Assembly: GCA_000750105.3 (NCBI GenBank)
Contig: JPHH03000014.1
Coordinates: forward strand, 248,001 to 312,000
Length of the DNA: 64,000 nt
DNA from: Tolypocladium sp. Sup5 PDA-1
Lineage: Eukaryota > Ascomycota > Sordariomycetes > Hypocreales > Ophiocordycipitaceae
Direction of reading: 5' to 3'
Positions 1 to 10,617 of this stretch are shown piece by piece (the stretch's first letter is position 1; each line of letters begins with the position of its first letter). Below the pieces are notes generated by a model that saw nothing but the letters and a program-made list of their open reading frames with translations, had not been told where the DNA came from and searched no databases. Both the position numbers and the translations under genes were made by a program.

Positions 1-1102
1 GCTGGCAAGACGGCCCAGAAGGTGGCCCTTGCCATCGATGACGACCTGAGCAGAAGCGCCTCAGTTAGCCAATTGCCCGATCATCAACTCCCGTGCAGCG
101 ATGGCGCCCCATGGCAGCCGAAGAGCGACAGCAGGCATCAATCCCCAATCCGGTTTGATTCCCTTGGATCCTGCCCACGCCGCTCTCCAGGCCCGAGTCT
201 GCCATCGCGACACAGGATGCAAACGATTGGTGGTGTACTCACAACCGGCTCGAACGACGACATCGTATCGACTCCTTTGGTGGCGAAAGGAAACGGAAGG
301 AAGGCGACGGCTCAGACGACGACGTAGACACACAAATTCTCCAACCGGACCGGCGAGAATCTGTTGCTGTGCTGCTGGGGGTTAGTCGTCCCTGGGCGAG
401 GATGTTGGTGAAGTCGCGATAGTGATTGACGGCGAGAAAATCCAAGTTCCGCTTGGGGGCTCGTTGTGCCTTTGGGACAAGGAGCGCTAGCCTAATATGG
501 GAAGGCGGCGTTTGGGGAGAAGCGAAGAGGGCTCACAGCCGCAACGTGCTTTAGGGTTGCAAAACCTATCCACTGGGCCGGGGTTTTGCCGCGCACCTTG
601 AGAACTCTGGGGCACCAAGGCACGTACCCACGCACTGGACTGGGGTCAGCCTGCAGTGCACGTGATGAGCCATATGGCACGCCCAAAGTTGGCTTGACTG
701 ACATCAACTGCTCCATGGCGACGGGGGTTGCACTCAGTAATTACTTCATACACTCAGGGTGAGTCCGGCGCTTCTTGAGCTTCAGAACACAGGTTCAATT
801 TCCAATCCATTACTGAACGAAACAAGTGTTTCCCAATTGGCGGCGTCAACTACCTACATAGTCTATTTGTCTGATGATAAGCGCGTCTTCAAAGCTGCTG
901 TGCTGGCAACTTCAGTCTGATCTATGATAGTTGTACAGCATGATCTATAGCCATGGCAATGGCAATCCAATCCCAAAATAGCATCCCAACCCCAGCCTGC
1001 AGCATGCGATGCGGCAACTTCGTAGCGGTAAACTATCCAAGCCTGCCCATCAGCTCCTGCATGCGGTAAGTAGATGCCGGAGCGCAGAGACTCCAGGCCA
1101 TT
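1..1102. other. Left edge, no supported gene
   Basis: Only short overlapping reading frames with no recognisable domain are present. The first ~60 bases could be the tail of an exon from a gene to the left, but nothing identifies it. The part next to 1103 would hold the 3' UTR of the BAG-domain gene. Confidence 0.5.
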
Positions 1103-2257
1103 CTACGGGCCCTTGGCTGCTGCATCCAATCCCTTGAGCACCTCCTGAACTCGGTGCACCAATTCTTTCCTCTTGGTTCTCACTTCTGCAATTCCCTCGG
1201 TATCTATCCCGTCGAGCTTCAACAGAATGCTCTGCAACAAGCTCTCGGACAGCTTCCTGTGCTCCTCCTCCCGCGTCTTGGGGTCCGACGGCGGTGATGC
1301 GGTATACTGAACACACGGAGGTAGCCATCTGGCCGTAAACTCGCTGGACAACTCCTCGATCCGTTTCATCGGGCCGCTGCTAGCTGCTGGTGGAGGCGGA
1401 GACTTTGAATTGGAGTTGCTGTCGCGGGGGCTGCTCGCCGAGTCTCCGTCCTCCCTGCCCCCTCGCTTCTTTCCCTTTCTCTTCTTGCGGCGTTGTGACT
1501 TGGCATCGTCTCGAGACGAGTCTCCAACAATTACCATCTCCTCGTCAGATGGGCTGCTCTCGTCGCCGACGTCCGGCAGAACCGCCATCAACTCGCTCTT
1601 GTTCTTGACCCCGTAGTCGCGAATTGGCGCCGCGGGCTCCTTGAGCTGCTTGCCCTTGTACAGGAGTTTCATGCGGCGGGTGGCTCGTTCTGACAGATCC
1701 ATCATAATCCCGACGCGCTCTCGCACATCCCTGACTCGCAGCTTTCCATCACCGATAGAGTATGCAGGGAAGTGGGCCGGATAAGTAACGCCCTTGTTCT
1801 TGATGAGGAGAACATCGTCCTCTGGTGCGGGCTGGGCTGCCGACTGCGACCTGGGATGATAGCGACCGTCCGACGAACCAAGAGGAGGGTCGTCCAAGTC
1901 CTGCGACGTGATGTAGCTGAAGTCCTCGTCCGTCACCGCAGGAACGCCACCCGACATGGAGCTATAGGGGGAGCTCTGCTCGCGGTTGAGAGACCATCCA
2001 TATCTCGACATTGTAATGGGGACGGCAACGAGGGCAGCAAGGCTGCTATAGACAAGCCCTGGCGGGACGCCGAGCGTCTCCGAGATGTATTCGCTCGACT
2101 CCTGGAAGGCCGACGAGAGGTTGGCCAGCGTCCCGTTGAGGTACGACGTGATGTTTTGCAAGGCTCCAGAGGATGCCGCGGCGACCTGGCTGGAATCCAC
2201 CTTGTCTTTGTGGTAAGGTGGCCCTTTGACAGGACACCTCTCACAGTTATCGACCAA
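1103..2257 (-). CDS. BAG-domain Hsp70 nucleotide exchange factor with ubiquitin-like domain
   Basis: Predicted cofactor that releases ADP from Hsp70 through a C-terminal BAG helix bundle (about residues 300-380 of the open frame). A ubiquitin-like fold lies before it (about 149-230, ending in a KSELMAVLPD strand). Between them is a Lys/Arg-rich, low-complexity linker (RRKKRKGKKRGG). Upstream there is a hydrophobic stretch (about residues 67-82, LVYSSLAALVAVPIT) that could anchor the protein in a membrane, as in yeast Snl1. The 5' end is unresolved: the open frame begins after a stop with no ATG until Met83 (position 2011, MSRYGW). Either translation starts there, giving 302 aa without the hydrophobic segment, or an unseen 5' exon joins near 2186. 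The family assignment is firm; the N-terminus is not. Confidence 0.85.
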   Translation of the reverse strand: MVDNCERCPVKGPPYHKDKVDSSQVAAASSGALQNITSYLNGTLANLSSAFQESSEYISETLGVPPGLVYSSLAALVAVPITMSRYGWSLNREQSSPYSSMSGGVPAVTDEDFSYITSQDLDDPPLGSSDGRYHPRSQSAAQPAPEDDVLLIKNKGVTYPAHFPAYSIGDGKLRVRDVRERVGIMMDLSERATRRMKLLYKGKQLKEPAAPIRDYGVKNKSELMAVLPDVGDESSPSDEEMVIVGDSSRDDAKSQRRKKRKGKKRGGREDGDSASSPRDSNSNSKSPPPPAASSGPMKRIEELSSEFTARWLPPCVQYTASPPSDPKTREEEHRKLSESLLQSILLKLDGIDTEGIAEVRTKRKELVHRVQEVLKGLDAAAKGP

Positions 2258-3739
2258 GTTTCTCTAAACGAGGAGGCGGGGGCGAAACAGGGGATGCGAT
2301 ATGCGAATCTGCAGCAGTCGGCTTGGTTGTCAAACGTGGGGCATGTATGCGCATGAGGTGGCGATCGAGCGACGCAGTTGGCGGGATGCGGCAGACGACG
2401 GAGATGACGAGGACTGCGTTCCGACTCGACTATGTCGGGGCGCGGTGACGACGGTCAAGAAGCCGACACGAGGAGTGGATGGCGCCTGTTGCCGTAGCGG
2501 GCCAGGGTGGATTCCGACGAGGGCGCTGCGAGTGAGCCTGTGAGGTCTCCAGTTGAACGTTGGTCTCTCTGTTGGACAAACTTCAATCGTCCGTGGCTTG
2601 TTGGGCTGAACGGCAGGCTGCGGCGCTGATGGCAAAAGACGGCAGACAACTCGTCGCTAGAGTCGCAAAAGGGCCGATGGAATCGAACTCGAATGCGGGG
2701 GAGGATGTATGCGACAATGTTGTGCAACAGAGGGCTCTATCACGAGCAATGACCAAGGGGTTGGTTGGTTGATGAAGGGCTCGCCAGGAAATATGCTGAT
2801 GGCGGGGCCGTGACTGGTATAGGGGTCCTACCGTCAGGTGATAGTACTTCGTAGCAGCTGATGGAAGGTGCAATCTCACGACTCAGACAAGCTCGAACAC
2901 TAAATTCTACATTGGTCGGCTGAGAAATAAAACGATCCCGAGTAAATCAATTGCTTGTCTGCCTCGGGGTTTTTTTTTTTTTTTTTTTTTTTTACAATTG
3001 ATTGCTTGCTTTCGCATTGAGCTCCATTGCCCGGGCTTGACGAGCCGAACCTTGTCCTCTTGGGCTATGGCTACCCTACATTGCTCGGCACAAGCCGAGC
3101 ATCACTGAGCCAAAGAATTTGCTTCGCAGGTCTGGCCTCAATCAAGAGACCAAGCCCTATACAGCAGCGAGAGTCCGATCAGCCACCTCGACTTTGGATC
3201 TTTGTCCTGCGACCGCAAGCCGTCACTGCTGAAGTTGGTTGTGGGGTCTTGCGACGCCGGCTCAAGTGGACGCCAGGGAGGACAACGCTGACGGATTCAA
3301 CAGCTTTTGCATCAGCGACAAGTCTCATAGTTGGGGCGGCGGGGTAGCAGCCGGCCCTCAGCTCTCATCGAATCCCACCTGTAGATGCTGGCCCTCGTCC
3401 CGACCCAGCCAACATCACCAATGGCAGTCAGTACGGACGTGGCATTGCCTCTCTATCACTGCAGATACGACAATCTGGCATATCGGAAAACAGGGTCTAT
3501 CTGCAGTGACAGGTCCATATGCGGAAGAGAAAAGAAGCCAGGGATGGGCACGCAACCCCGAGGAGCGTCTTTTCGCAAGAGCGGGAACGCCCTGCAGGTT
3601 GTCGGGTCTGCCATGGCGCCAACCAGGATTCCTGAGATATAAGAAGCCATGATGCCGCCGCTCTACTTCTCGGTACACGCCTCTCATAGCCAGAGACTCA
3701 AAGTAACATCTGCCTGATTTGCGTGAATCACATACCGCC
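2258..3739. other. Intergenic region between divergent BAG and ALDH genes
   Basis: It should hold both promoters and 5' UTRs. A run of 24 T lies at 2970-2993. No reading frame here shows a recognisable domain. Confidence 0.6.
2970..2993. repeat. Poly-T tract (24 T)
   Basis: An uninterrupted run of 24 T, flanked on both sides by copies of ATTGCTTG. It may be a promoter dA:dT element or the A-tail of an old retroposed sequence; nothing nearby decides this. Confidence 0.9.
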
Positions 3740-5340
3740 ATGACTCCCAAGATCGACATCACCGTGCGTTTTACACCAGATCTCATACCGTGGTCTTGAC
3801 GCTCTCGAGCTGACCACTTACTTGACGTGTCAGGCCTACCCTGGTAACATCATCAACGGCCAGTTCGCATCCTCGCAAACTACGCGACATTCAATCGATC
3901 CTGCTACCGGCGAGCCTCTGTACGAGGTACCCGTCGCCAGCAAGGACGATCTCGACGCCGCCGTCAAGCACGCGCGCCAGGCATTCAAGACATGGTCCAA
4001 GACGAGCTTCGACGAGCGGGCCAAGCTCCTGCTCGCTTTTGCGGATGTGATTGAGGAGAACCGCGACGACTTGGAGAAGCTGCAGACGATGGAACAGGGC
4101 AAGCCTCTTCCTTTGGCCCACAAGGAGGTCGACATGACTTTGGAGTGGCTACGGAAATTTGCAACAATGGAGGTAAAGGACGAAGTCCTCGACGACAACG
4201 ACGAGCGGACCATCTACTCGACGTTCCCGCCTCTGGGCGTTTGCGGAGCCATTGTTCCCTGGAACTGGCCCATTCTGCTGGCAATGGGCAAGGTCGGACC
4301 GGCACTCCTGACTGGCAACACAATCATCGTGAAGCCGTCCCCATACACGCCGTACTGCGACCTGAAGCTGGGCGAGCTGGGCATGTCCGTCCTCCCCCCT
4401 GGGGTCTTCCAGGTCCTGAGCGGCGCCGACGATCTCGGCCCGTGGATGACGGAGCATCCAGACATTGACATGATCTCCTTCACGGGCTCTATCCCGACTG
4501 GCAAGCGGGTGGCGGCGAGTTGCGCAAAGACGCTGAAGCGCTATGTGCTCGAGCTGGGGGGCAACGATGCCGCCATCATCTGCGAGGACGTGGACATCGC
4601 CAAGTGTGTGCCCAAGATTGCCATGATGGCGTTCCTTAACTCTGGGCAGATTTGTATGCTGGCCAAGCGCATCTACGTGCATGAGAAGATATATGATGAG
4701 TTCAGGGACGCCATGGTGGAGGCTACGAAGAAGAACATCAAGACGGGCGGCGGTTTTGAGCCGGACGTTGTTGTCGGTCCGCTCCAGAACAGCATGCAGT
4801 GGGTTGTCCTTTTACGCTCCCGTTGTTACTCCCTTGGTTGGTGTGCGGAGAGAGACTGGGAAAGTGGCTGACATGGAAGGCAGGTTCAATCTCGTCAAGG
4901 ATATGTACTCGCAGATTGACAAGTGCGGTTGGAAGATGGCCCTGGAGGGCAAGGTGCGCGAGGCGTCCAGGGGCTACTACGTCGAGCCCGCCATCATCGA
5001 CAGCCCGCCCGAGGACTCGCGCATCGTCGTCGAGGAGCCGTTTGGCCCCATCGTGCCGCTGCTCCGGTGGTCCTCGGACAACGACGTCGTGGAGCGCGCC
5101 AACGCGCTGCGGACGGGGCTGGGCGCGTCGGTATGGAGCAGGGACGTGCGACGAGCCGAGGGCATGGCAAGGCAGCTGAGCGCGGGCAGCGTCTGGGTGA
5201 ACTCGCACTTTGACATTGCGCCCAACGTGCCGTTTGGGGGCCACAAGGAGAGCGGCGTGGGCATGGAGTGGGGGATGGAGGGCTTCAAGCACTACACCAA
5301 CACGAGGAGCCTGTGGGTGTGGAAGAGGGTGTTTGACTGA
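3740..5340 (+). CDS. NAD(P)+-dependent aldehyde dehydrogenase
   Basis: Oxidises an aldehyde to the carboxylic acid; the substrate cannot be read from the sequence. Three exons (3740-3763, 3834-4798, 4884-5340; introns of 70 and 85 nt) encode 481 aa, a normal length for the superfamily. The first exon codes only eight residues (MTPKIDIT). Visible motifs are the nucleotide-binding PWNWP segment, FTGS, the general-base Glu in LELGGND (about residue 247), and the nucleophilic Cys in GQICM (about 280). The NEPFGP-equivalent EEPFGP and the terminal PFGG also follow. The Cys context with a single cysteine resembles AldA-like fungal and actinobacterial ALDHs rather than the GQCC betaine-aldehyde type; that subgrouping is from memory. 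No targeting signal is visible, so it is probably cytosolic. Confidence 0.93.
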
Positions 5341-6034
5341 GGGGCGAGGATGACGTGGCCGAGTCCAACGTGTCGCTGCGGTTGGTGTTGTTAAATGTGA
5401 GATTTGATGTTAAGAAGTCTGGAGGCATCGAGAGCAGTCGAGAGCTGTTGGGCAGCGGGCTGTGACGCAGTCCATCGACTCCATCCACGACCGCTTTCTT
5501 CCCCGATGCATGTTCATGCTCTCCAACACTTGCATCACTTTGTTTACAGTTAATCCAATATTCTACATGCAGCAATTTTGAATGCTTGCTCATGTATTGA
5601 AGCCAAGCCTGGCGCCTAAATGCTGGTTGCTCGCCGCTCCAGCTGCCGCTCAGAGTGACATACGTAGCTCGATGGTGTAACTTGTAAGCCACCAAGATCA
5701 GGGGACCTTCGGGAACAATCGTTCCCGCTTCATGACCTCATTAGGCCACTGTCCCGCTGCCGTCCCTGGACACGGGACCCGGCAGAGCGTCGGCATCTGG
5801 AATCATGGCCATTTGGTGGATTGCATCATGGACGGTTTCCACCTTTTCCTCGCCCCGACAGGCCAATCAACCACTGCGCTACTTCACCAGTCTGCGAGGC
5901 CTGAAGGCTCCCAGTGACAAATCCAGCAAGTTGTCGCCCCCCCCGTCGCAGAGATACGAATATATTAACAGCCCAAGCGCTGCTCCCCTCCTGCCATTGC
6001 AGCCTCGTCCACTATCCAATCCTCCCGAACACAC
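5341..6034. other. Intergenic region between ALDH and glutaredoxin
   Basis: 3' UTR of the dehydrogenase and promoter of the glutaredoxin. No coding sequence was recognised. Confidence 0.6.
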
Positions 6035-6606
6035 ATGTCCATGTTTCGCGTCTTTCGACAGCTCTTCTCGACGACCCCCTCCCCCGAGAGACAGGCAAAA
6101 ATGGCAGACGCAGGCAAGAAGGTCCAGCAGATCATCGACGACAACGCCGTCGGTATGTCCTCTCCCCCATGTCTCGCGCGCCGCCGCGGGGTCGCAAGAG
6201 ACGAAATGCGACTACGCCGCCTCTTCAGAGGATCAAGAAGTCAGCAGCTGCTAACACGTCGCCCACCAAGTCGTCTTCTCCAAGTCGTACTGCCCCTACT
6301 GCAAGGCCACCAAGCAGACGCTCAACAGCCTCGGTGCCGACTACACAGCCCTCGAGCTCGACAATGAATGTACGTTCCTTTTCTCCTCCCTTGACTCCCT
6401 GCGCGCATCGCGGTACTGACGAGCAACACCGCGCAGCCGACGGCAGCGCCCTGCAGGACGCCCTCGAGCAGCTCACTGGCCAGCGCACCGTCCCCAACGT
6501 CCTCATCCAGCAGAAGCACATTGGCGGCAACTCGCACGTCCAGACGCTCTTCAAGTCGGGCAAGCTGGCGGACCTGCTCAAGGACTCGGGCGCGTTGAAC
6601 GCGTAA
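6035..6606 (+). CDS. grx1: Dithiol glutaredoxin
   Basis: Small thiol oxidoreductase that uses glutathione to reduce protein disulfides and mixed disulfides. Exons 6035-6152, 6271-6369 and 6437-6606 (introns of 118 and 67 nt) give 128 aa. Intron 1 ends just before the first strand and the active site CPYC, which lies in exon 2. The conserved TVPN cis-proline loop and the GG glutathione-binding turn (IGGNSH) follow in exon 3. The first Met opens a short Arg- and Ser-containing segment (MSMFRVFRQLFS) that could target mitochondria. A second in-frame Met (MADAGKK, residue 23) would give a ~106-aa cytosolic form, as for yeast Grx2. Dual targeting is inferred, not shown. Confidence 0.93.
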
Positions 6607-6965
6607 GCGCTCCTTCTGGCGGTTGCGGCGAGGAATAGAGGCGCTGATGCGTTTTGTTTTGCGCCGGGTATTAGGAGCCGGCTGTGATGAACAATGACAA
6701 GCCTAGGGCGTCGCATTCATAGACGAATGGCGCAGCATGCTACCTTAGACAAGCATAGAGCAGCGATGTTCGGGGGAATCGTGTGTTCGACAGGTGAATA
6801 ACGTATCAATTGCACGTGCGCTGTCATTGGTGAGTGGTCTTGTGATTCTGCGTCTGCCGTCTGTGGACAGTGACATGATGCGACGCGATGCCCCTTTGGT
6901 ACTATACACTCGCTCTTCCGTACTCATACATGTACATCCTGCCAAAGGCATCCCTGCGTTCGCTT
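6607..6965. other. Convergent 3' region
   Basis: Shared downstream region of glutaredoxin (+) and the AIM18-like gene (-). No gene is visible. Confidence 0.6.
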
Positions 6966-8132
6966 TTATACCACCTGCGTTGCGACGGTGCCCACAGGCC
7001 GCTCCACAAACTCCATGACCCCCTCGATGATGTTCTCCCTTGCACCCTCGGAGGCGACCTTGTTCCCAGCCAGATAATTCAGCCACAGCAGCCTCGACAA
7101 CCTCTCGTCGGAGACGGTGCCCATGACATCCCTCTTGGTGTCCTTCTTGTGGTCGCCGTCGCTGTACATGACCGACAGCTCGCCTCGGCCGTCGCGGCAC
7201 AGCAGCAGCTCCTTCTTCTTGGGCACCAACCCGCGGTTGAACATGCCCTTAAACTCCTTCATGGCGGTGCCAAATTCCTCGTCGCCGTACGCCTTGTCCC
7301 GCTGCGACCGCGCCTGGATGGCCCGCACGAAGCCGTCGCGCAGGTGGTGGAAGTCGGTGTCCCGGACAGGTGAGATGCGGAAAGCGCTGCGGCACCCTGC
7401 CTCCTGCAGTATCGCGTCCCACGTCTGCTCGCCCTCGGTGGCGTCGAGGAGCGCCTTGCGCAGGGAGTCCTTTTCGGAGGGAATCAACGTCGTCGCCAGC
7501 GGGTTGATCTTCTTGACCAGGTAGTGCTGCAGCCGCGCGATGTCTTGCGTCGCAACGTAGAAGCCCACGAGGTAGACCTGGATGCCGATGAAGGTCACCG
7601 TCCGCATGCCCAGTCCCACGAGCGTGAACTCGACGCCGTTCTTGTCCGAGATGGAATCGGCTATAGGACTGCTGCTGCTGCTCGGGTTCTGCGACGCCGG
7701 CAGGTCCACTTCTAGCACGCGCGGAAATGCCCTGACGACGCCGTGGCCCGTGGGGACAATCTCCCTGCCCTCCTCATCGTGCAGCACCACCTTGCGCTTC
7801 TCGCCTGCCTCGGTCTTGAATGTCTCTGTCGGGATGGGCGCGTCGCACTTGACCGCCAGCTTCTCCTTCTCGCGCTCGACGTCGAGGGTCTGCTTGAGCT
7901 TCCAGGCCGTGTAGACGAAGGAGACGATGCCCGCGAGGGCGCCCGCCGTGAGGAAGGCCGTGCGGTTCTGCTCGTAGTCGCGCCGCTTGGCATTGAGCTT
8001 GTTGAGGTCGAAGTCTTGCGTCGCGCGCGCCGACTGCCGCTGGGAGAAGAGCGTTCGGCGGGCTGTGGCGCGGACGGGAGCCGTGCGGAGGACGGGGCGG
8101 CCGAGGGCCGCTGCGGGTCGAAGCATCGCCAT
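6966..8132 (-). CDS. AIM18: Aim18-type mitochondrial protein (chalcone-isomerase fold)
   Basis: Member of the fungal Aim18/Aim46 family, mitochondrial proteins with a chalcone-isomerase-like domain and no established enzyme reaction. The intronless frame gives 388 aa from MAMLRPAAALG. The N-terminus is rich in Arg and Ala (RTAPVRATARRTLFSQRQ), a typical matrix-targeting presequence. One hydrophobic segment follows (about residues 60-77, FLTAGALAGIVSFVYTAW), suggesting inner-membrane anchoring. The isomerase-like domain covers roughly 140-370 and contains the typical strand and helix around LVGLGMRTVTFIGIQVYLVG. The open frame extends upstream, but the residues there look non-coding and the presequence decides the start. 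A possible role in heme or mitochondrial inheritance is only suggested by the yeast family name. Confidence 0.9.
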   Translation of the reverse strand: MAMLRPAAALGRPVLRTAPVRATARRTLFSQRQSARATQDFDLNKLNAKRRDYEQNRTAFLTAGALAGIVSFVYTAWKLKQTLDVEREKEKLAVKCDAPIPTETFKTEAGEKRKVVLHDEEGREIVPTGHGVVRAFPRVLEVDLPASQNPSSSSSPIADSISDKNGVEFTLVGLGMRTVTFIGIQVYLVGFYVATQDIARLQHYLVKKINPLATTLIPSEKDSLRKALLDATEGEQTWDAILQEAGCRSAFRISPVRDTDFHHLRDGFVRAIQARSQRDKAYGDEEFGTAMKEFKGMFNRGLVPKKKELLLCRDGRGELSVMYSDGDHKKDTKRDVMGTVSDERLSRLLWLNYLAGNKVASEGARENIIEGVMEFVERPVGTVATQVV

Positions 8133-9229
8133 GGTGGTGGCCGCGGTCGGCAGGGCTCTCTGGAGTATCAACCAGCAAGTACCGAGGACACCGTAAGAGC
8201 GATTGATACCCTTGAGGTCGCTTCGCTGGCTGATTCGCGTCCAAAGTTGAGATGGTAGAGTGAGCCCACCGACGACCCTGGTCGGCTTGGAAAAGTGACG
8301 TACGATGCGAGACCTTGCATTATGTAATCGGCACTTCGACCCTCTCCCGCCTACCCTAAACCCCAGGTCATCGCAGACGTCCATCACAGACGTTAAGTCG
8401 ACACTACGGAGTATTTACGTACATAATTAAAGCGTGAGAAGAAACGATGTGAGAAATCTCTTTCCTAGAAGTAATCCAAAGAGATGTGATTTTTGAAAAT
8501 TCATCATTATCTCACGCCCCGGTAGAGTCTTAACTGATTCGTTCGAACGAGCTGCCTGGACATAGTCACATTTCATCTTTCAGTATTGGAAGGTGTGACG
8601 ATGCTGTAAGCCAAGCATACTAAATAGTCCAAATCTAGCGCCTCGAGTAATACGGAGTACCCATGCAGTTTAAGATCTGCTCGTTCCGGATCACACATGG
8701 ATTCAGCGCAACAATTGAGCAAAGGCAAGATACGTACGAAGCACAGGTAGCCGCCACACGTTCCCCATGTTGGTACCCAGCCCACTCCACCATCAATAGT
8801 CGACTGCGCGTACCAGAAGCGATTACCAGTTGCAGACTCATTAGGTTCTAGAACACTGCTGGACTGCAAGCCGCGCAACTACGGTTGATGATGATCGTCG
8901 ACATCAACACCTGGACGGAAAGATTGTGGCGCCAGGTACGGACTACTCAATCGGCGGGTTTCTCCCGCTGATCAACAGGTTCCGCCTCGTGGTCTCCGCA
9001 TACAGCCGGCCCAATGATCGGCATCCCTTGACGCCCCAGAGGCGGGATGGCGGGTCGAGGATGGGGGCTGATGATGGCATCAGCCTCGAAGCTTGCAGCT
9101 AGACTACTCCGGACCGACAAACGACCACTGACGAAGCTGCCATCCCCGTGGACAATTGCTGTCGATGATGGAGCTAGAGCTACCGGCGGATGCTGCTAGA
9201 CTCGGTGCTTACCCTGCTTTGCCTGCTTG
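8133..9229. other. Intergenic region upstream of the AIM18-like gene
   Basis: Promoter of the minus-strand AIM18-like gene. It holds two copies of the TACGGAGTA motif (8405-8413 and 8651-8659). No intact gene is visible; 8880-9229 may contain unrecognisable parts of the decayed galactosidase that follows. Confidence 0.5.
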
Positions 9230-10595
9230 TTGACGTCGATCGTTTGCCCTCAGTGGTGACCGCGTTTCATGCCGCTTCCATGTCGCCCATCGACGGCGAC
9301 ACCATCGAGGCCTCAAGCCCCTGGGCGACAAAATTACCGACCTCAGCAGTGGAATTTCGTCTTCGTCTTTCAAACTGGAGTTCGGCTTGTGGTTTGAGTC
9401 GGAGATGGTCAATCCCAACTCGAGCTTGTATGAAAGCATCCAGATTGGGCCCTTCATGCTGGCAAGTATCCTCTCACTGAGACGTGGCATCAGCTGGTGC
9501 TTAACGTCGCGTTGCCCGAGGTACGGGGTTTCATCATCGACTCCGTGACCAACATTCTCAACAGCTCATACATTGGCTTTGTGAAGTGGGACAACAACCG
9601 AGGCATCCACGAAGCGCCCGGCCCCTTTACCGACCACAAGTACATGCACGGGTTTTACCAAGTTTTGACAAGCTGACGAATCGATTCTCCGACATCCTCT
9701 GGGAAGGATGTGCTTCCGGCTGCGGCCGCTTCGACCCTGGCATAGTTGGTTTGTAGAGGACATACTGGTAAACGGACGCTCGATTGTAGTTGCTAGCTAC
9801 GGGAACATCTCAGTCACTGCCTACGGCAGGCACCCTACCCGCACAGTGACATTCACTACTACCATAACCGTTTGCCGATTGTAAACAAGGATCTCGGGAA
9901 CAGTGACTGTTTAGAGTCACTAATCTAACTATGGCTATATGAGCCGGGTTTCTGACCAGCCTTAGAGAGAATCAAGCTTGCTCTTTCATCATCCTCTGGC
10001 ATCCTGCAATACTTCCCCCAAGTCTGGGCGTCCGACGATATCGACGGACTGGAGCGCGTCTACATCCAGTTCGGCACTTCGTTGGCCTACCCGCCCTCGG
10101 CAATGGGTGCCCACGTTTCTGCGGCTCCCAACGGGCAGACGGGGCTCAAGATGCCTATCGAGTTCCGAGCACATGTGGCCATGATGGGCGGATCTTTTGG
10201 CCTCGAGCTCAACCCGGAGGACATGCCGGGCGGAGGACATGCCGGGTGGAGGACAAGGCCAAGATCCCAGACTTGATCAGGCTCGCGAAGAAGGTCAAAC
10301 CCGTCGTCGTCAAGGGCGATATGTGGCGCCTCACAGATTGCCGGACGAGTCCAACTGGCCGGCGGCGCTCTTGGTCTCCGAGGACGGCAAGCAGGCGGTC
10401 CTCTTCTACTTTCAGCTGCGGGCAAACATCAACAACTCATGGCCGGTGCTACGACTGCAGGGGTTGGATACAAAGGCCCGCTGCAAGGTAGATGGCAACC
10501 AGACGGTCACGGGGGCGACGCTCATGGACAGGGGTATCTCGTACCGCTTCGACGGGGACTTTGGTAGTAGGGTGGTGTTCCTGGAGAAGCAGTGA
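9230..10595 (+). pseudogene. Decayed GH36 alpha-galactosidase
   Basis: Remnant of a family 36 alpha-galactosidase, normally a ~700-aa enzyme releasing terminal alpha-galactose. Readable pieces in shifting frames are: an N-terminal scrap (SFALSGDRVSCRFHV, ~9243); the catalytic domain from RGLKPLGDKITDL (~9310) through FGLWFE; the nucleophile motif [10 protein letters not shown] (~9586); FDPGI (~9731); and the C-terminal part from [10 protein letters not shown] (~10008) to RVVFLEKQ and a stop at 10593. Damage includes a deletion of most of the N-terminal sandwich domain, frameshifts near 9440 and 9664, a 252-bp insertion at 9744-9995, a 16-bp tandem duplication near 10215-10250, and an indel near 10335. 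The expected Gly in the SGGGRFDPG motif reads Cys. It cannot encode an enzyme. Confidence 0.85.
9744..9995. mobile_element. 252-bp insertion inside the GH36 pseudogene
   Basis: The galactosidase frame runs FDPG and then, after 252 extra bases, resumes with ILQYFPQVW. The extra DNA is bounded by direct repeats CTGGCAT at 9737-9743 and 9996-10002, as expected for a target-site duplication. The ends show no clear inverted repeats and no intron splice sites. A small hairpin (AGTGACT/AGTCACT) lies at ~9903-9922. The element type is unknown. Confidence 0.6.
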
Positions 10596-10617
10596 GAGAG
10601 GGAAATGTGAGGAGTTT

